Shown: positions 1-8,425 of the stretch, piece by piece
Numbering within the stretch: the stretch's first letter is position 1
Layout: each line of letters starts with the position of its first letter
DNA from: Achromobacter deleyi
GTDB lineage: Bacteria; Pseudomonadota; Gammaproteobacteria; Burkholderiales; Burkholderiaceae_B
Assembly: GCF_902859705.1 (NCBI RefSeq)
Contig: NZ_CADIJO010000002.1
Span: 62,001 to 126,000 of the forward strand
Reading direction: 5' to 3'
Length of the DNA: 64,000 bases
The notes under the pieces: generated by a model
What the model was told of the DNA's origin: nothing
Database searches by the model: none
Seen by the model: only the letters and a program-made list of their open reading frames with translations
Translations under genes and position numbers: made by a program

Positions 1-1
1 G

Positions 2-406
2 ATCTTCACCAACATCAACTCCACCATCGTCGATCCGAAGAATTTCGACGAAGGCTCGTTCGTGGATTTCAAGGGCGACGTCTGCATCATTCCGCCCAAC
101 TCGTTCGCATTGGCCCGCACGGTGGAATACTTCCGCATTCCGCGCAGCGTCCTGACCATCTGCCTGGGCAAGAGCACCTACGCGCGCTGCGGCATCATCG
201 TCAACGTGACCCCGCTGGAACCCGAATGGGAAGGCCACGTGACGCTGGAATTCTCCAACACCACGCCGCTGCCGGCCAAGATCTACGCCGGTGAAGGCTG
301 CGCCCAGATGCTGTTCCTGGAAAGCGACGAAGTCTGCGAGACCTCGTACCGCGACCGCGGCGGCAAATACCAGGGCCAGACCGGCGTCACCCTGCCGCGC
401 ACCTGA
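2..406 (+). CDS. dcd: dCTP deaminase, 3-prime part (5-prime end outside window)
   Basis: Deaminates dCTP to dUTP in the cytosol, supplying dUMP for thymidylate synthesis. The reading frame is open from base 2, so the gene starts upstream of the window; 134 residues are visible of about 188 expected. The trimeric dUTPase-like fold is recognisable: the [10 protein letters not shown] segment carries the conserved Ser and Arg, and the [17 protein letters not shown] segment carries the catalytic Glu (LEF). The C-terminal [11 protein letters not shown] nucleotide-lid motif is intact. It ends in TGA 56 bp before the convergent VOC-GNAT gene. The family is certain; only the missing N-terminus limits the call. 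Confidence 0.96.
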   Translation: MFTNINSTIVDPKNFDEGSFVDFKGDVCIIPPNSFALARTVEYFRIPRSVLTICLGKSTYARCGIIVNVTPLEPEWEGHVTLEFSNTTPLPAKIYAGEGCAQMLFLESDEVCETSYRDRGGKYQGQTGVTLPRT

Positions 407-461
407 TCGGCGCGCTCCGCCGCCACCCGGGGCCTTGCCGGCCCCGGTCGCGGGCGGTGCA

Positions 462-1313
462 TCAGGCCCCGCGCCCCGGCGCAGGGCGCAGATAATCGAT
501 ATCCCACTCGCTTTCTTGCACCTGCACGAAGCCGTGCCGGCGGTAGAAGCGATTCGAGTCGCTGCCGCGCAGCGCACCCACGCGCACCGGCAGGCCCCGG
601 CTGTCGGCATCGCGCAGCAAGCGGTCCAGCACCTGGCCGCCCACCCCCAACCCTTGCACGGCCGGCACCACATACAGGTGGTCCAGACGCAGCCCGTCGC
701 CGTCCGGGCGCAGGGCATAGAAGCCCACGCGTGCGCCGTCCCGCTCGATGATCCAGGTATGTTCAGGCCGGAACGTGCTGCGCAGCCGCGCCCGCGCCCG
801 CTCGGGATCGAAGCGGCCCAGCCGTTCCAGGCTGTCCCGCATGGCTTCGATGCGGATGGCCAGCAGGGCTTCGAAATCGGCCTCGGTGACCGGCAGGTCG
901 CGCAGCGCGGCGGGCGCGAGCGCGTCGTAGCCGCGGCCCAGGAACTGCAGGATGCAGATGCCGTGGCCGAACGGATCGCCCAGGTGCGCAATGCGGCCCC
1001 ACGCGTGCGACACGGCGGCATCTTCCAGCCGCGCGCCCGCCGTCACCGCCCGCTGCACCGCGCCATCGACATCGTCGACCACCACGTCCAGGTGCACCGG
1101 CGTCCAGTGGCGGGCGTAGTTGCGCGGCTGGCGCACGCTGCCCGCGGCCGGGGTGCCGGTGGCCTTTTCCAGCAGGTAGACGGGGGCCGTGGCGCCCAGC
1201 ATTTCGGCAGCCTGGGGGCCCAGGCGTCGGTGCAGGACCAGCCCGAAGGCGTCCTGGTAGAAGGCAATGGCTTGCTCGAGATCGGGAACGTCGATATTGA
1301 CCAGGATACGCAT
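462..1313 (-). CDS. VOC (glyoxalase-fold) domain fused to GNAT acetyltransferase
   Basis: A 283-residue two-domain protein. Residues 1 to about 122 look like a VOC/glyoxalase-resistance fold: it opens with a paired beta strand (MRILVNIDVPDLEQAIAFY), has a second module starting near HLDVVVDDVDGAVQRA, and ends DPFGHGICILQF. From about residue 135 a GNAT domain follows, with a loop GLGVGGQVL that matches the acetyl-CoA-binding turn and a terminal FYRRHGF segment typical of the family. The substrate is unknown. I chose the ATG at 1313, because MRILVNID is the natural VOC start; an upstream ATG at 1346 adds only 11 unlikely residues. It is convergent with dcd and stands alone. Both domains are clear; the combined function is not. 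Confidence 0.85.
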   Translation of the reverse strand: MRILVNIDVPDLEQAIAFYQDAFGLVLHRRLGPQAAEMLGATAPVYLLEKATGTPAAGSVRQPRNYARHWTPVHLDVVVDDVDGAVQRAVTAGARLEDAAVSHAWGRIAHLGDPFGHGICILQFLGRGYDALAPAALRDLPVTEADFEALLAIRIEAMRDSLERLGRFDPERARARLRSTFRPEHTWIIERDGARVGFYALRPDGDGLRLDHLYVVPAVQGLGVGGQVLDRLLRDADSRGLPVRVGALRGSDSNRFYRRHGFVQVQESEWDIDYLRPAPGRGA

Positions 1314-1468
1314 GGGGTTTTCCGGGAAAGCGCGTCGCGAAAACATAGCATGGCGCCGGCCCCGCGCGGCAGGCCTCGCGCGAGATCGTTGCTGCGCTAA
1401 AGAACCCCGGGCCGCGACCGTAAAAAGGGATATGTGTTTGCCGATTTGGCGACGTCATCTCAGCAAGC

Positions 1469-2722
1469 GTGAGCAAGGCCCTATCCGTGCGTTACCCCCA
1501 TATTCCCTGGCTGCCCCTGTTGTTCTATCCTGCGCTGCCGGTATTCGCGGCGGCCGGGCTGTTGCTATGGCAGCAGTGGCCCCCGGCCCTGACGCAGATC
1601 GTGCCGTTCGTGCCCTGGGTCATGGCGCTGGTGGGCGGGGCCATCTGCCTGATGTACCAGCGGTCGCAGACCTTGGCGCTGATGCTCAGCGTGCTGGGGG
1701 CGGTGGCCGTCTGGCCCGCCCTGGCCAGCCAGGCGCCCTGGGCGCTGGGGCCGGCGCTGGTGTGGTGGTCGCTGGCCTACAGCATCAATGCGCTCTGGGC
1801 CGAGCGGTCCAGCCTGCTGCTGGACATGGCTGCCCGCATCGGCCTGATGGCCGTGGGCGCGGCCGTCATCGCGCTGGCGGGCAAGGACGGCGTGGCAGAG
1901 TGGTTCGGTGCGCTGGCGGTGCAGGGCATGCTGGCCCGGCTGGGCCTGCCCGTGCAGGCCTTGGCCGCGCTGCTCGTGACCGGCCTGACGCTGACCTTGC
2001 TGCTGCTGCGCTATGGCCGCCCGCAACAGGCCGGCCAATGGCTGGGCTTTGTCTGCATGGCGTGGGCGTTGCCGCGCGGCGGCCAGCATCCGCTGGAGCT
2101 GGCCGTGATGGCGTCGGCCGCGCTGACCGCATTGTCGATTTCGCTGGCGCACGAAGGCTTCCACATGGCCTTTCGCGACGAACTGACCGGCCTGCCCGGA
2201 CGCCGCGCGCTCAACGAGCGGCTGCAACGCATGGGCCGCGTCTACACGCTGGCGATGGCCGACGTGGACCACTTCAAGGCCTTCAACGACACCCACGGCC
2301 ACGACGTGGGCGACCAGGTGCTGCGCATGGTCGCCTCGCAATTGCGCCGGGTGGCGGGCGGCGGCTATGCCTACCGCTACGGCGGCGAGGAATTCACGCT
2401 GGTGTTTCCGGGCAAGACGGCGGCCGAGGCCATGCCGCATCTGGAAACCGTGCGCCGCGCGATCGAGGCCTACCAGATGCGCCTGCGCGACAAGCCGGCG
2501 CGGCCCAAGGCGGACCAGGTCGGCCAGCGCCGCCGCGGCGCGCGCGGCGGCCGCAATTCGCGTCCGCTGCGGGTCACGGTCAGCATCGGGGTGGCCGAAC
2601 GCGGCGACGCGCTGCGCGCGCCGGACGCCGTCATCAAGGCGGCCGACCAGGCGCTGTACAAGGCCAAGGACGGCGGCCGCAACCAGGTCTGGGCCTACGG
2701 CGCCAGGCGCCGCTCGGGCTGA
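1469..2722 (+). CDS. Membrane-anchored diguanylate cyclase (GGEEF)
   Basis: Makes cyclic di-GMP from two GTP at the inner membrane. The first 200 residues or so are hydrophobic with several membrane segments and no recognised sensory domain. The cyclase domain begins near FRDELTGLPGRRALNERL and carries the active-site motif GGEEF at residues 305-309, so it should be catalytic. The allosteric I-site (RxxD shortly before GGEEF) is replaced by AGGG, so product feedback by that site is not expected. A basic insert rich in Arg and Gly lies between the motif and the closing VSIGVAERG strand. The start is GTG; an earlier in-frame start is not obvious. Convergent with the GNAT gene that follows. Confidence 0.9.
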   Translation: MSKALSVRYPHIPWLPLLFYPALPVFAAAGLLLWQQWPPALTQIVPFVPWVMALVGGAICLMYQRSQTLALMLSVLGAVAVWPALASQAPWALGPALVWWSLAYSINALWAERSSLLLDMAARIGLMAVGAAVIALAGKDGVAEWFGALAVQGMLARLGLPVQALAALLVTGLTLTLLLLRYGRPQQAGQWLGFVCMAWALPRGGQHPLELAVMASAALTALSISLAHEGFHMAFRDELTGLPGRRALNERLQRMGRVYTLAMADVDHFKAFNDTHGHDVGDQVLRMVASQLRRVAGGGYAYRYGGEEFTLVFPGKTAAEAMPHLETVRRAIEAYQMRLRDKPARPKADQVGQRRRGARGGRNSRPLRVTVSIGVAERGDALRAPDAVIKAADQALYKAKDGGRNQVWAYGARRRSG

Positions 2723-2735
2723 ACGGCCGGGGGCG

Positions 2736-3260
2736 CTACTTGCCGGCCAGCGGCAGCGCCATCAGCAGCTCGTCGTAGAGCTCGCCGTTGACGCACAGGG
2801 CCTCGCATTCGTGGCCGTATTCCTCGAACCCCAGCGTGGCATACAGGTTATAGGCGGCCGCATTGTTGGCGGTGACGCTCAATTGCACCTGGCGCACGCC
2901 GCGCATGCCGGCGGCATGGTCGATCGCCGCGCGCATCAGCAGCCGGCCCAGGCCCTGGCCGCGGAAGGCGGGCGCCACGTACATGCTCCAGATATGCGCC
3001 TTGTGCCGCATCTTCAGCTTGCGCTGGCGTGCCACGCCCACCATGCCGGCCAGCGCGTCATGCACGAACACGCCGAACATGGCGCTGTCGTCCGCGGGGG
3101 CGATCCAGCCGCGGATGTCTTCCAGTGTCAGCGTGTGTTCCTCTTCGTAACTTGATCCGAATGCTTCCGGGGTTTCCTGCAAAGCATCCAGGCGCAACTG
3201 CCGCAGGGACAGGGCGTCTGCGGGGGTAAGACGTCGGACAAGTGGGGCGCTGGAAGGCAT
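2736..3260 (-). CDS. GNAT-family N-acetyltransferase
   Basis: A 174-residue single-domain GNAT protein, the usual length for the family. The acetyl-CoA pyrophosphate loop is visible as FRGQGLGRLLM (R/Q-x-x-G-x-G/A pattern), preceded by the strand IWSMYVAP. The C-terminal NNAAAYNLYATLGFEEYG is the usual motif B region. It probably acetylates a small molecule or a protein N-terminus in the cytosol; nothing in the sequence fixes the substrate. It runs convergently into the diguanylate cyclase gene with only 13 bp between stop codons. The ATG has no strong ribosome site. Confidence 0.88.
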   Translation of the reverse strand: MPSSAPLVRRLTPADALSLRQLRLDALQETPEAFGSSYEEEHTLTLEDIRGWIAPADDSAMFGVFVHDALAGMVGVARQRKLKMRHKAHIWSMYVAPAFRGQGLGRLLMRAAIDHAAGMRGVRQVQLSVTANNAAAYNLYATLGFEEYGHECEALCVNGELYDELLMALPLAGK

Positions 3261-3326
3261 GCGGGCAAGTGTTGGGAATAGGGAACGGTTCGGGGGTTAC
3301 TGGCCAGTATAGGCGGGTGGGCTGCC

Positions 3327-3332
3327 TATAAT
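3327..3332 (+). promoter_or_regulatory. Consensus -10 box (TATAAT) upstream of the gene at 3370
   Basis: A perfect TATAAT lies 38 bp before the ATG of the downstream unknown gene, in an otherwise GC-rich gap of about 100 bp. No convincing -35 box is seen at 16-18 bp spacing, so the promoter call rests on the -10 match and its position. Confidence 0.4.
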
Positions 3333-3369
3333 GGGACTAACGCCGCTTGCAGTTTTCACAAAGGAGCCA

Positions 3370-3825
3370 ATGATGTTCGGTTTCCTCAAGATAAACCAGG
3401 ACGCCAAGCGCGACGAAGTCCAGGAAGAGTTCGTGGCGCGCGTGGCCAATGCCGCGAAAGACTTCGTCCAGGCCGCCGGGTCCGCCGGGGCCACGCTCGA
3501 CTACTCCCCCTCCAGCATCCACGCGCTCGACGCGGCGCTCGAAGCCGCGCACGTCGGCACCTTGCCCCTGACCCCCATGCAGACCGTCGGCGCCGCCGCC
3601 TACTTGTACGAAGTGGCGCGCCGCGCCCACGGCGGCCTGTACGAGGTCTGCGACGACGAAGACCCGGTCGTGCTGGTCTGCGGCGAGCCCGACGCCGAGG
3701 TCTGCTTCGGCGCCATCGCCAAGGTCGAACGGCGCATCCGCTACGGCGACGCCGAGGCCATCCCGCCGTACTTCGACGCCTTCACCGCCGCGCTACGGGC
3801 CGGCGAAGCGCGCACCATCCGCTAG
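3370..3825 (+). CDS. Conserved protein of unknown function (about 151 aa)
   Basis: I do not recognise a named family. The start is set by a strong AAAGGAG ribosome site immediately before tandem ATG codons at 3370 and 3373, giving MMFGFLKINQDAKRDEV. The protein is soluble, with no signal peptide or membrane segment. It opens with a charged amphipathic helix, then a Pro/Ser-containing turn and a helical stretch around TVGAAAYLYEVARRAHGG, and ends with an acidic strand pair (EVCDDEDPVVLVCGEPDAEVCF) and a helix. This last pattern resembles small uncharacterised bacterial proteins found alone. Codon use and GC match the neighbours. Its own promoter lies just upstream. No functional inference is justified. 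Confidence 0.75.
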   Translation: MMFGFLKINQDAKRDEVQEEFVARVANAAKDFVQAAGSAGATLDYSPSSIHALDAALEAAHVGTLPLTPMQTVGAAAYLYEVARRAHGGLYEVCDDEDPVVLVCGEPDAEVCFGAIAKVERRIRYGDAEAIPPYFDAFTAALRAGEARTIR

Positions 3826-4056
3826 CTGCCGCCGCCCTGGGCGGGCCCGGGAACGGGCCTGCCGCGGGCCCCATCGGGGCCCGTGTGCGGCCATCTTCGG
3901 GAAAACCATAGGGCTTGAGGAAAATCCGCCCTACAATTCCGCCATTCCCGCCACCCTGGCGGGGCCTCCGCGCCGCCTGTCATCAGACGGTTTTTCACTA
4001 GAAGTACACTCGCGTCCGCCATAACGGTCCGATTCGCTTGCCCCAGGAGCGCCTGC

Positions 4057-6318
4057 ATGAAATTTCGCTTCCCTATTTTCATCATCGACGAGGACTACCG
4101 TTCCGAGAACGCGTCCGGTTTGGGTATTCGTGCCTTGTCTGAAGCGATCGAGGCCGAGGGCGTCGAGGTGATCGGGGTGACCAGTTATGGCGACTTGAGT
4201 TCGTTCGCCCAGCAGCAAAGCCGCGCCAGCGCCTTCATCCTGTCGATCGACGATGAAGAGTTCGACGTGGATTCGCCCGAGGACGTGGCCAGCGCGATCA
4301 AGAACCTGCGCATGTTCATCGGCGAACTGCGTTTCCGCAACGCCGACATTCCCATCTACCTGTACGGCGAAACGCGTACCTCGGAACACATTCCGAACGA
4401 CATCCTGCGCGAACTGCACGGCTTCATCCACATGTTCGAGGACACGCCCGAATTCGTGGCGCGCCACATCATCCGTGAAGCCCGCAGCTACGTGGACAGC
4501 TTGCCGCCGCCGTTCTTTCGCGAACTGGTCAAGTACGCGCAGGACGGTTCCTATTCCTGGCACTGCCCCGGCCACTCCGGCGGCGTGGCGTTCCTGAAGA
4601 GCCCGGTGGGCCGGATGTTCCACCAGTTCTTCGGTGAGAACATGCTGCGCGCCGACGTCTGCAACGCCGTGGACGAACTGGGCCAGCTGCTGGACCACAC
4701 CGGCCCGGTCGCCGAATCGGAACTGAACGCCGCGCGCATCTTCCACGCCGACCACTGCTATTTCGTGACCAACGGCACGTCCACCTCGAACAAGGTGGTG
4801 TGGCATGCCAACGTGGCCGCGGGTGACGTGGTCGTGGTGGACCGCAACTGCCACAAGTCGATCCTGCACGCCATCACGATGACGGGCGCGATCCCGGTGT
4901 TCCTGCGCCCCACGCGCAACCACCTGGGCATCATCGGCCCGATCCCGCTGGAAGAATTCCACCCGGACAACATCCGCAAGAAGATCGAGGCCAACCCCTT
5001 CGCGCGCGAAGCGGTGAACAAGAACCCGCGCATCCTGACGCTGACGCAAAGCACGTACGACGGCGTCATCTACAACGTGGAAATGATCAAAGAGCAGCTC
5101 GGCAGCTACGTCGACACGCTGCACTTCGATGAAGCCTGGCTGCCGCACGCCGCGTTCCACGAGTTCTACAAGGACATGCACGCCATCGGCCAGGACCGCC
5201 CGCGCAGCCAGGATGCGATGGTGTTCGCCACCCACTCCACGCACAAGCTGCTGGCCGGCATTTCGCAGGCCTCGCAGATCATCGTGCAGGAATCCGAGAC
5301 CCGCAAACTGGACCGCAACGTCTTCAACGAGGCGTACCTGATGCACACGTCGACCTCGCCGCAGTACGCGATCATCGCGTCGTGCGACGTGGCCGCCGCC
5401 ATGATGGAACCCCCGGGAGGCACCGCGCTGGTCGAGGAAAGCATCCGCGAAGCGCTGGACTTCCGCCGCGCCATGCGCAAGGTGGAATCCGAGTTCGGCA
5501 AGAACGATTGGTGGTTCAAGGTCTGGGGCCCGAACCGCCTGGTGTCCGAAGGCATCGGCAACCGCGACGAGTGGGTGCTGGAAGCCAACGACCACTGGCA
5601 CGGCTTCGGTGAAATGGCCGAAGGCTTCAACATGCTGGACCCGATCAAGGCCACGGTCATCACCCCGGGGCTGGACATGTCGGGCAGCTTCGGCGAAACC
5701 GGCATCCCCGCCGCGCTGGTGTCCAAGTACCTGACCGAGCACGGCGTGGTGGTCGAAAAGACCGGCCTGTACTCGTTCTTCATCCTGTTCACCATCGGCA
5801 TCACCAAGGGCCGCTGGAACACGCTCTTGACCGCCTTGCAGCAGTTCAAGGACGACTACGACCGCAACCAGCCGCTGTGGCGCATCCTGCCGGATTTCTG
5901 CAAGGTGCATCGCCGCTACGAGCGCATGGGCCTGCGCGATCTGTGCCAGCAGATCCACGAAGCCTACCGCGAGCGTGACGTGGCCCGCCTGACCACCGAG
6001 ATGTACCTGAGCGACATGGTGCCGGCGTTGAAGCCGTCCGACGCCTTTGCCCGCATGGCGCACCGCGAGGTCGAGCGCGTCGATATCGACCAGCTCGAAG
6101 GCCGCGTCACGGGCGTGCTGCTGACGCCTTACCCCCCGGGCATTCCGCTGCTGATTCCGGGCGAACGCTTCAACCGCACCATCGTCCAGTACCTGCAGTT
6201 CGCGCGCGAGTTCAACGAGCGCTTCCCGGGCTTCGAAACCTACATCCACGGCCTGGCCGACGAAGTGGGTCCGGACGGCGAGAAGCGTTATTACGTCGAC
6301 TGCCTGATCGAAGACTGA
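4057..6318 (+). CDS. PLP-dependent Orn/Lys/Arg decarboxylase
   Basis: A 753-residue group III fold-type I amino-acid decarboxylase, releasing CO2 from arginine, lysine or ornithine and consuming a proton. The N-terminal response-regulator-like wing domain covers about residues 1-130 (FPIFIIDEDYR onward). The PLP-binding Lys sits in ATHSTHKLLAG at about K397, and the upstream SWHCPGHSGG and FHADHCYFVTNGTSTSNK motifs are typical. The C-terminal domain ends in TPYPPGIPLLIPGERF, the signature of this group. Overall it resembles Pseudomonas LdcA (lysine decarboxylase) as I remember that sequence, but substrate cannot be decided by eye. AGGAG lies 8 bp before the ATG. Only 18 bp separate it from the next gene, so the two may be cotranscribed. 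Confidence 0.92.
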   Translation: MKFRFPIFIIDEDYRSENASGLGIRALSEAIEAEGVEVIGVTSYGDLSSFAQQQSRASAFILSIDDEEFDVDSPEDVASAIKNLRMFIGELRFRNADIPIYLYGETRTSEHIPNDILRELHGFIHMFEDTPEFVARHIIREARSYVDSLPPPFFRELVKYAQDGSYSWHCPGHSGGVAFLKSPVGRMFHQFFGENMLRADVCNAVDELGQLLDHTGPVAESELNAARIFHADHCYFVTNGTSTSNKVVWHANVAAGDVVVVDRNCHKSILHAITMTGAIPVFLRPTRNHLGIIGPIPLEEFHPDNIRKKIEANPFAREAVNKNPRILTLTQSTYDGVIYNVEMIKEQLGSYVDTLHFDEAWLPHAAFHEFYKDMHAIGQDRPRSQDAMVFATHSTHKLLAGISQASQIIVQESETRKLDRNVFNEAYLMHTSTSPQYAIIASCDVAAAMMEPPGGTALVEESIREALDFRRAMRKVESEFGKNDWWFKVWGPNRLVSEGIGNRDEWVLEANDHWHGFGEMAEGFNMLDPIKATVITPGLDMSGSFGETGIPAALVSKYLTEHGVVVEKTGLYSFFILFTIGITKGRWNTLLTALQQFKDDYDRNQPLWRILPDFCKVHRRYERMGLRDLCQQIHEAYRERDVARLTTEMYLSDMVPALKPSDAFARMAHREVERVDIDQLEGRVTGVLLTPYPPGIPLLIPGERFNRTIVQYLQFAREFNERFPGFETYIHGLADEVGPDGEKRYYVDCLIED

Positions 6319-6336
6319 TAAGGGCCGACTGTTCCG

Positions 6337-7539
6337 ATGTTCGATGTTGCCGTTCTCGGCGCCGGCGCCGCTGGCATGATGTGTGCAGCGGTCGCCGGCC
6401 AGCGTGGCTTGCGCGTGGTGCTGGTCGACCATGCCGAGCGCCTGGCCGAGAAGATCCGCATTTCCGGCGGCGGCCGCTGCAACTTCACCAACATCGGGGC
6501 AGGCCCGGCCAACTTTCTGTCCGACAATCCGCATTTCTGCCGGTCGGCCCTGTCGGGCTATACGCCGCAGGACTTCCTGGCGCTGCTCAAGCGCCACCAC
6601 ATCGCCTGGCACGAGAAGCATCGCGGCCAGCTGTTCTGTGATGATTCCAGCGAATCCATCATCGAGATGCTGCGCGCCGAATGCGACGCGGGCGGCGTGA
6701 AGTGGCGCATGGGCTGCCAGGTGGCCGAAGTGGCCCATGGCGAAACCGGCTTTGAACTACGCACCAGTCAAGGCCCTATCCGGGCCGCCAAGCTGGTGGT
6801 GGCCACCGGCGGCATGGCGATCCCGCAACTGGGCGCCACCGACTTCGGCCTGAAGCTGGCGCGCCAGTTCGGCCTGAAGGTGGTCGAGCCGCGCCCCGCG
6901 CTGGTGCCGCTGACTTTCGACGCGGCCCAGTGGCAGCCCCTGGCGGAACTGTCCGGCGTGGCGCTGGAAGTCAATCTGCACACGGGGCAGGGCAAGGGCC
7001 GCGGCGAATTCCTCGAAGACCTGCTGTTCACGCACCGCGGCCTGTCGGGCCCGGCGATCCTGCAGATCTCCAGTTTCTGGAAACCGGGCGAACCCATCGT
7101 CATCGACCTGGCGCCGGGGCGCGACCTGGCCGACGAATTGCTGACGTCCAAGTCCGGCAACCGCCAGCAATTGCAGACGGTGCTGGCCGGCCTGTGGCCC
7201 AAGCGCCTGGCCGATCGCTGGCTGCACCTGGCCGAGCAGGGCGGCAAGCCCGGCCTGGCGGCACTGCGCCTGGCCGATGCGCCCGACAAGACCCTGCGCG
7301 CCCTGGCGCAGGACATCCACCAGTGGACGCTGGTGCCCAGCGGCACCGCCGGCTACAAGAAGGCCGAAGTCATGCGCGGCGGCGTCGACACCCGCGGACT
7401 GGACCAGAAGTCCATGCAGGCCAAGACCACTCCCGGGCTGTACTTCGTGGGCGAAGCCGTGGACGTCACCGGCTGGCTGGGTGGCTACAACTTCCAGTGG
7501 GCCTGGGCCTCGGGCGTGGCCTGCGGCAAGGCGCTGTAG
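6337..7539 (+). CDS. YhiN/HI0933-family FAD-dependent oxidoreductase
   Basis: A 400-residue flavoprotein. The N-terminal Rossmann motif VLGAGAAGM for FAD is at residues 6-14, followed by the family signature KIRISGGGRCNFTN. The C-terminal FAD-binding segment reads GLYFVGEAVDVTGWLGGYN, and the last residues QWAWASGVACGKAL are also diagnostic. Family members are often called aminoacetone-oxidase-like or NAD(P)/FAD-dependent oxidoreductase, without an agreed physiological role. The gene lies 18 bp after the decarboxylase on the same strand and may share its transcript, but no functional link is known. Start and length are typical for the family. Confidence 0.9.
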   Translation: MFDVAVLGAGAAGMMCAAVAGQRGLRVVLVDHAERLAEKIRISGGGRCNFTNIGAGPANFLSDNPHFCRSALSGYTPQDFLALLKRHHIAWHEKHRGQLFCDDSSESIIEMLRAECDAGGVKWRMGCQVAEVAHGETGFELRTSQGPIRAAKLVVATGGMAIPQLGATDFGLKLARQFGLKVVEPRPALVPLTFDAAQWQPLAELSGVALEVNLHTGQGKGRGEFLEDLLFTHRGLSGPAILQISSFWKPGEPIVIDLAPGRDLADELLTSKSGNRQQLQTVLAGLWPKRLADRWLHLAEQGGKPGLAALRLADAPDKTLRALAQDIHQWTLVPSGTAGYKKAEVMRGGVDTRGLDQKSMQAKTTPGLYFVGEAVDVTGWLGGYNFQWAWASGVACGKAL

Positions 7540-7689
7540 GGCCGGCGCCCGCGTCGGCGGGCCGCCATGTCTCTTTCATTCTCGGACGATTTCCCGATGG
7601 CCATGCGCCAGGCGGCGCCTAGGCGCGGCCGCGCCGTGCGGCCGGCGGCGCCGCATAGCCCGCTTCTATGACAGCCATTGCAACGCAAC

Positions 7690-7741
7690 CATTGTGATAT
7701 CAAATAAAAATACATATCATTTATGTTTTCGATAATCAATC
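7690..7741 (+). promoter_or_regulatory. AT-rich promoter/possible Fur-type operator upstream of sodA
   Basis: In a GC-rich 243-bp gap, bases 7690-7741 are strongly AT-rich (TAAAAATACATATCATTTAT and GATAATCAAT). The stretch partly matches a Fur box (about half of the 19-bp consensus at the best register I tried). Iron control of Mn-superoxide dismutase genes is known in several proteobacteria, so Fur regulation is plausible but not shown. Confidence 0.35.
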
Positions 7742-7782
7742 TGGCCCCGCATTCCGCGGCGCCGGTCTGACGGAGACATCTC

Positions 7783-8397
7783 ATGGCCTACACCCTGCCG
7801 ACCCTGTCCTACGCCTATGACGCGCTCGAACCCCATATCGACGCCATGACGATGGAAATCCACTACAGCAAGCACCACCAGACCTACGTCACCAGCCTGA
7901 ACGCGGCCCTGGACGGCGCCGGCATCGCCACGGACGAGCCGGTCGAAGCGCTGGTGGCCCGCCTGGACCAGTTGCCCGAGGCGATCCGCGGCGCGGTGCG
8001 CAACCATGGCGGCGGCCATGCCAACCACAGCCTGTTCTGGTCCGTCATGTCGCCGCAGGGCGGCGGCGAGCCCGAGGGCGAGCTGGCCCGCGCGATCGAT
8101 GCCGAGCTGGGTGGCCTGGCCGCGTTCCGCGAAGCCTTCACCAAGGCGGCGCTGACCCGCTTCGGCAGCGGCTGGGCCTGGCTGTCCGTCACGCCGGCCG
8201 GCAAGCTGGTGGTGGAAAGCAGCGCCAACCAGGACAGCCCGCTGATGCAGGGCAATACCCCCATCCTGGGCCTGGACGTGTGGGAACACGCCTACTACCT
8301 GAAGTACCAGAACCGCCGGCCGGAGTACATCGGCGCCTTCTACAATGTCGTCAATTGGCCCGAGGTGGCGCGTCGCTACGCCGCCGCCATCGGCTGA
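7783..8397 (+). CDS. sodA: Superoxide dismutase, Mn-type by sequence
   Basis: Converts superoxide to hydrogen peroxide and oxygen in the cytosol. All four metal ligands are present: H27 ([12 protein letters not shown]), H82 ([10 protein letters not shown]), D165 and H169 (DVWEHAYY). The second-sphere residues point to the manganese form: [10 protein letters not shown] and the later NQDSPL Gln segment, where iron enzymes usually have a Gln in the first motif instead. Length 204 aa is normal. It starts at an ATG after GACGGAGA (GGAG about 9 bp upstream), behind the AT-rich regulatory stretch. The ZIP metal transporter follows 28 bp later on the same strand, suggesting that metal supply and SOD may be linked. 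Metal preference is inferred, not proven. Confidence 0.93.
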   Translation: MAYTLPTLSYAYDALEPHIDAMTMEIHYSKHHQTYVTSLNAALDGAGIATDEPVEALVARLDQLPEAIRGAVRNHGGGHANHSLFWSVMSPQGGGEPEGELARAIDAELGGLAAFREAFTKAALTRFGSGWAWLSVTPAGKLVVESSANQDSPLMQGNTPILGLDVWEHAYYLKYQNRRPEYIGAFYNVVNWPEVARRYAAAIG

Positions 8398-8425
8398 TCC
8401 GGCTTTGCGCGGGGGGCAGCGTTCC

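Noticed and set aside
3868..3888. GGGCCCC/GGGGCCC dyad after the unknown gene as a terminator
   Set aside because: The stem is GC-rich but there is no T tract on either strand, so it was not annotated as a terminator.
3931..6738. 935-codon open frame on the minus strand, opposite the decarboxylase
   Set aside because: A shadow of the high-GC coding strand: composition rich in His, Arg, Val and Gln, no family motifs, and it spans two real genes with clear catalytic motifs.
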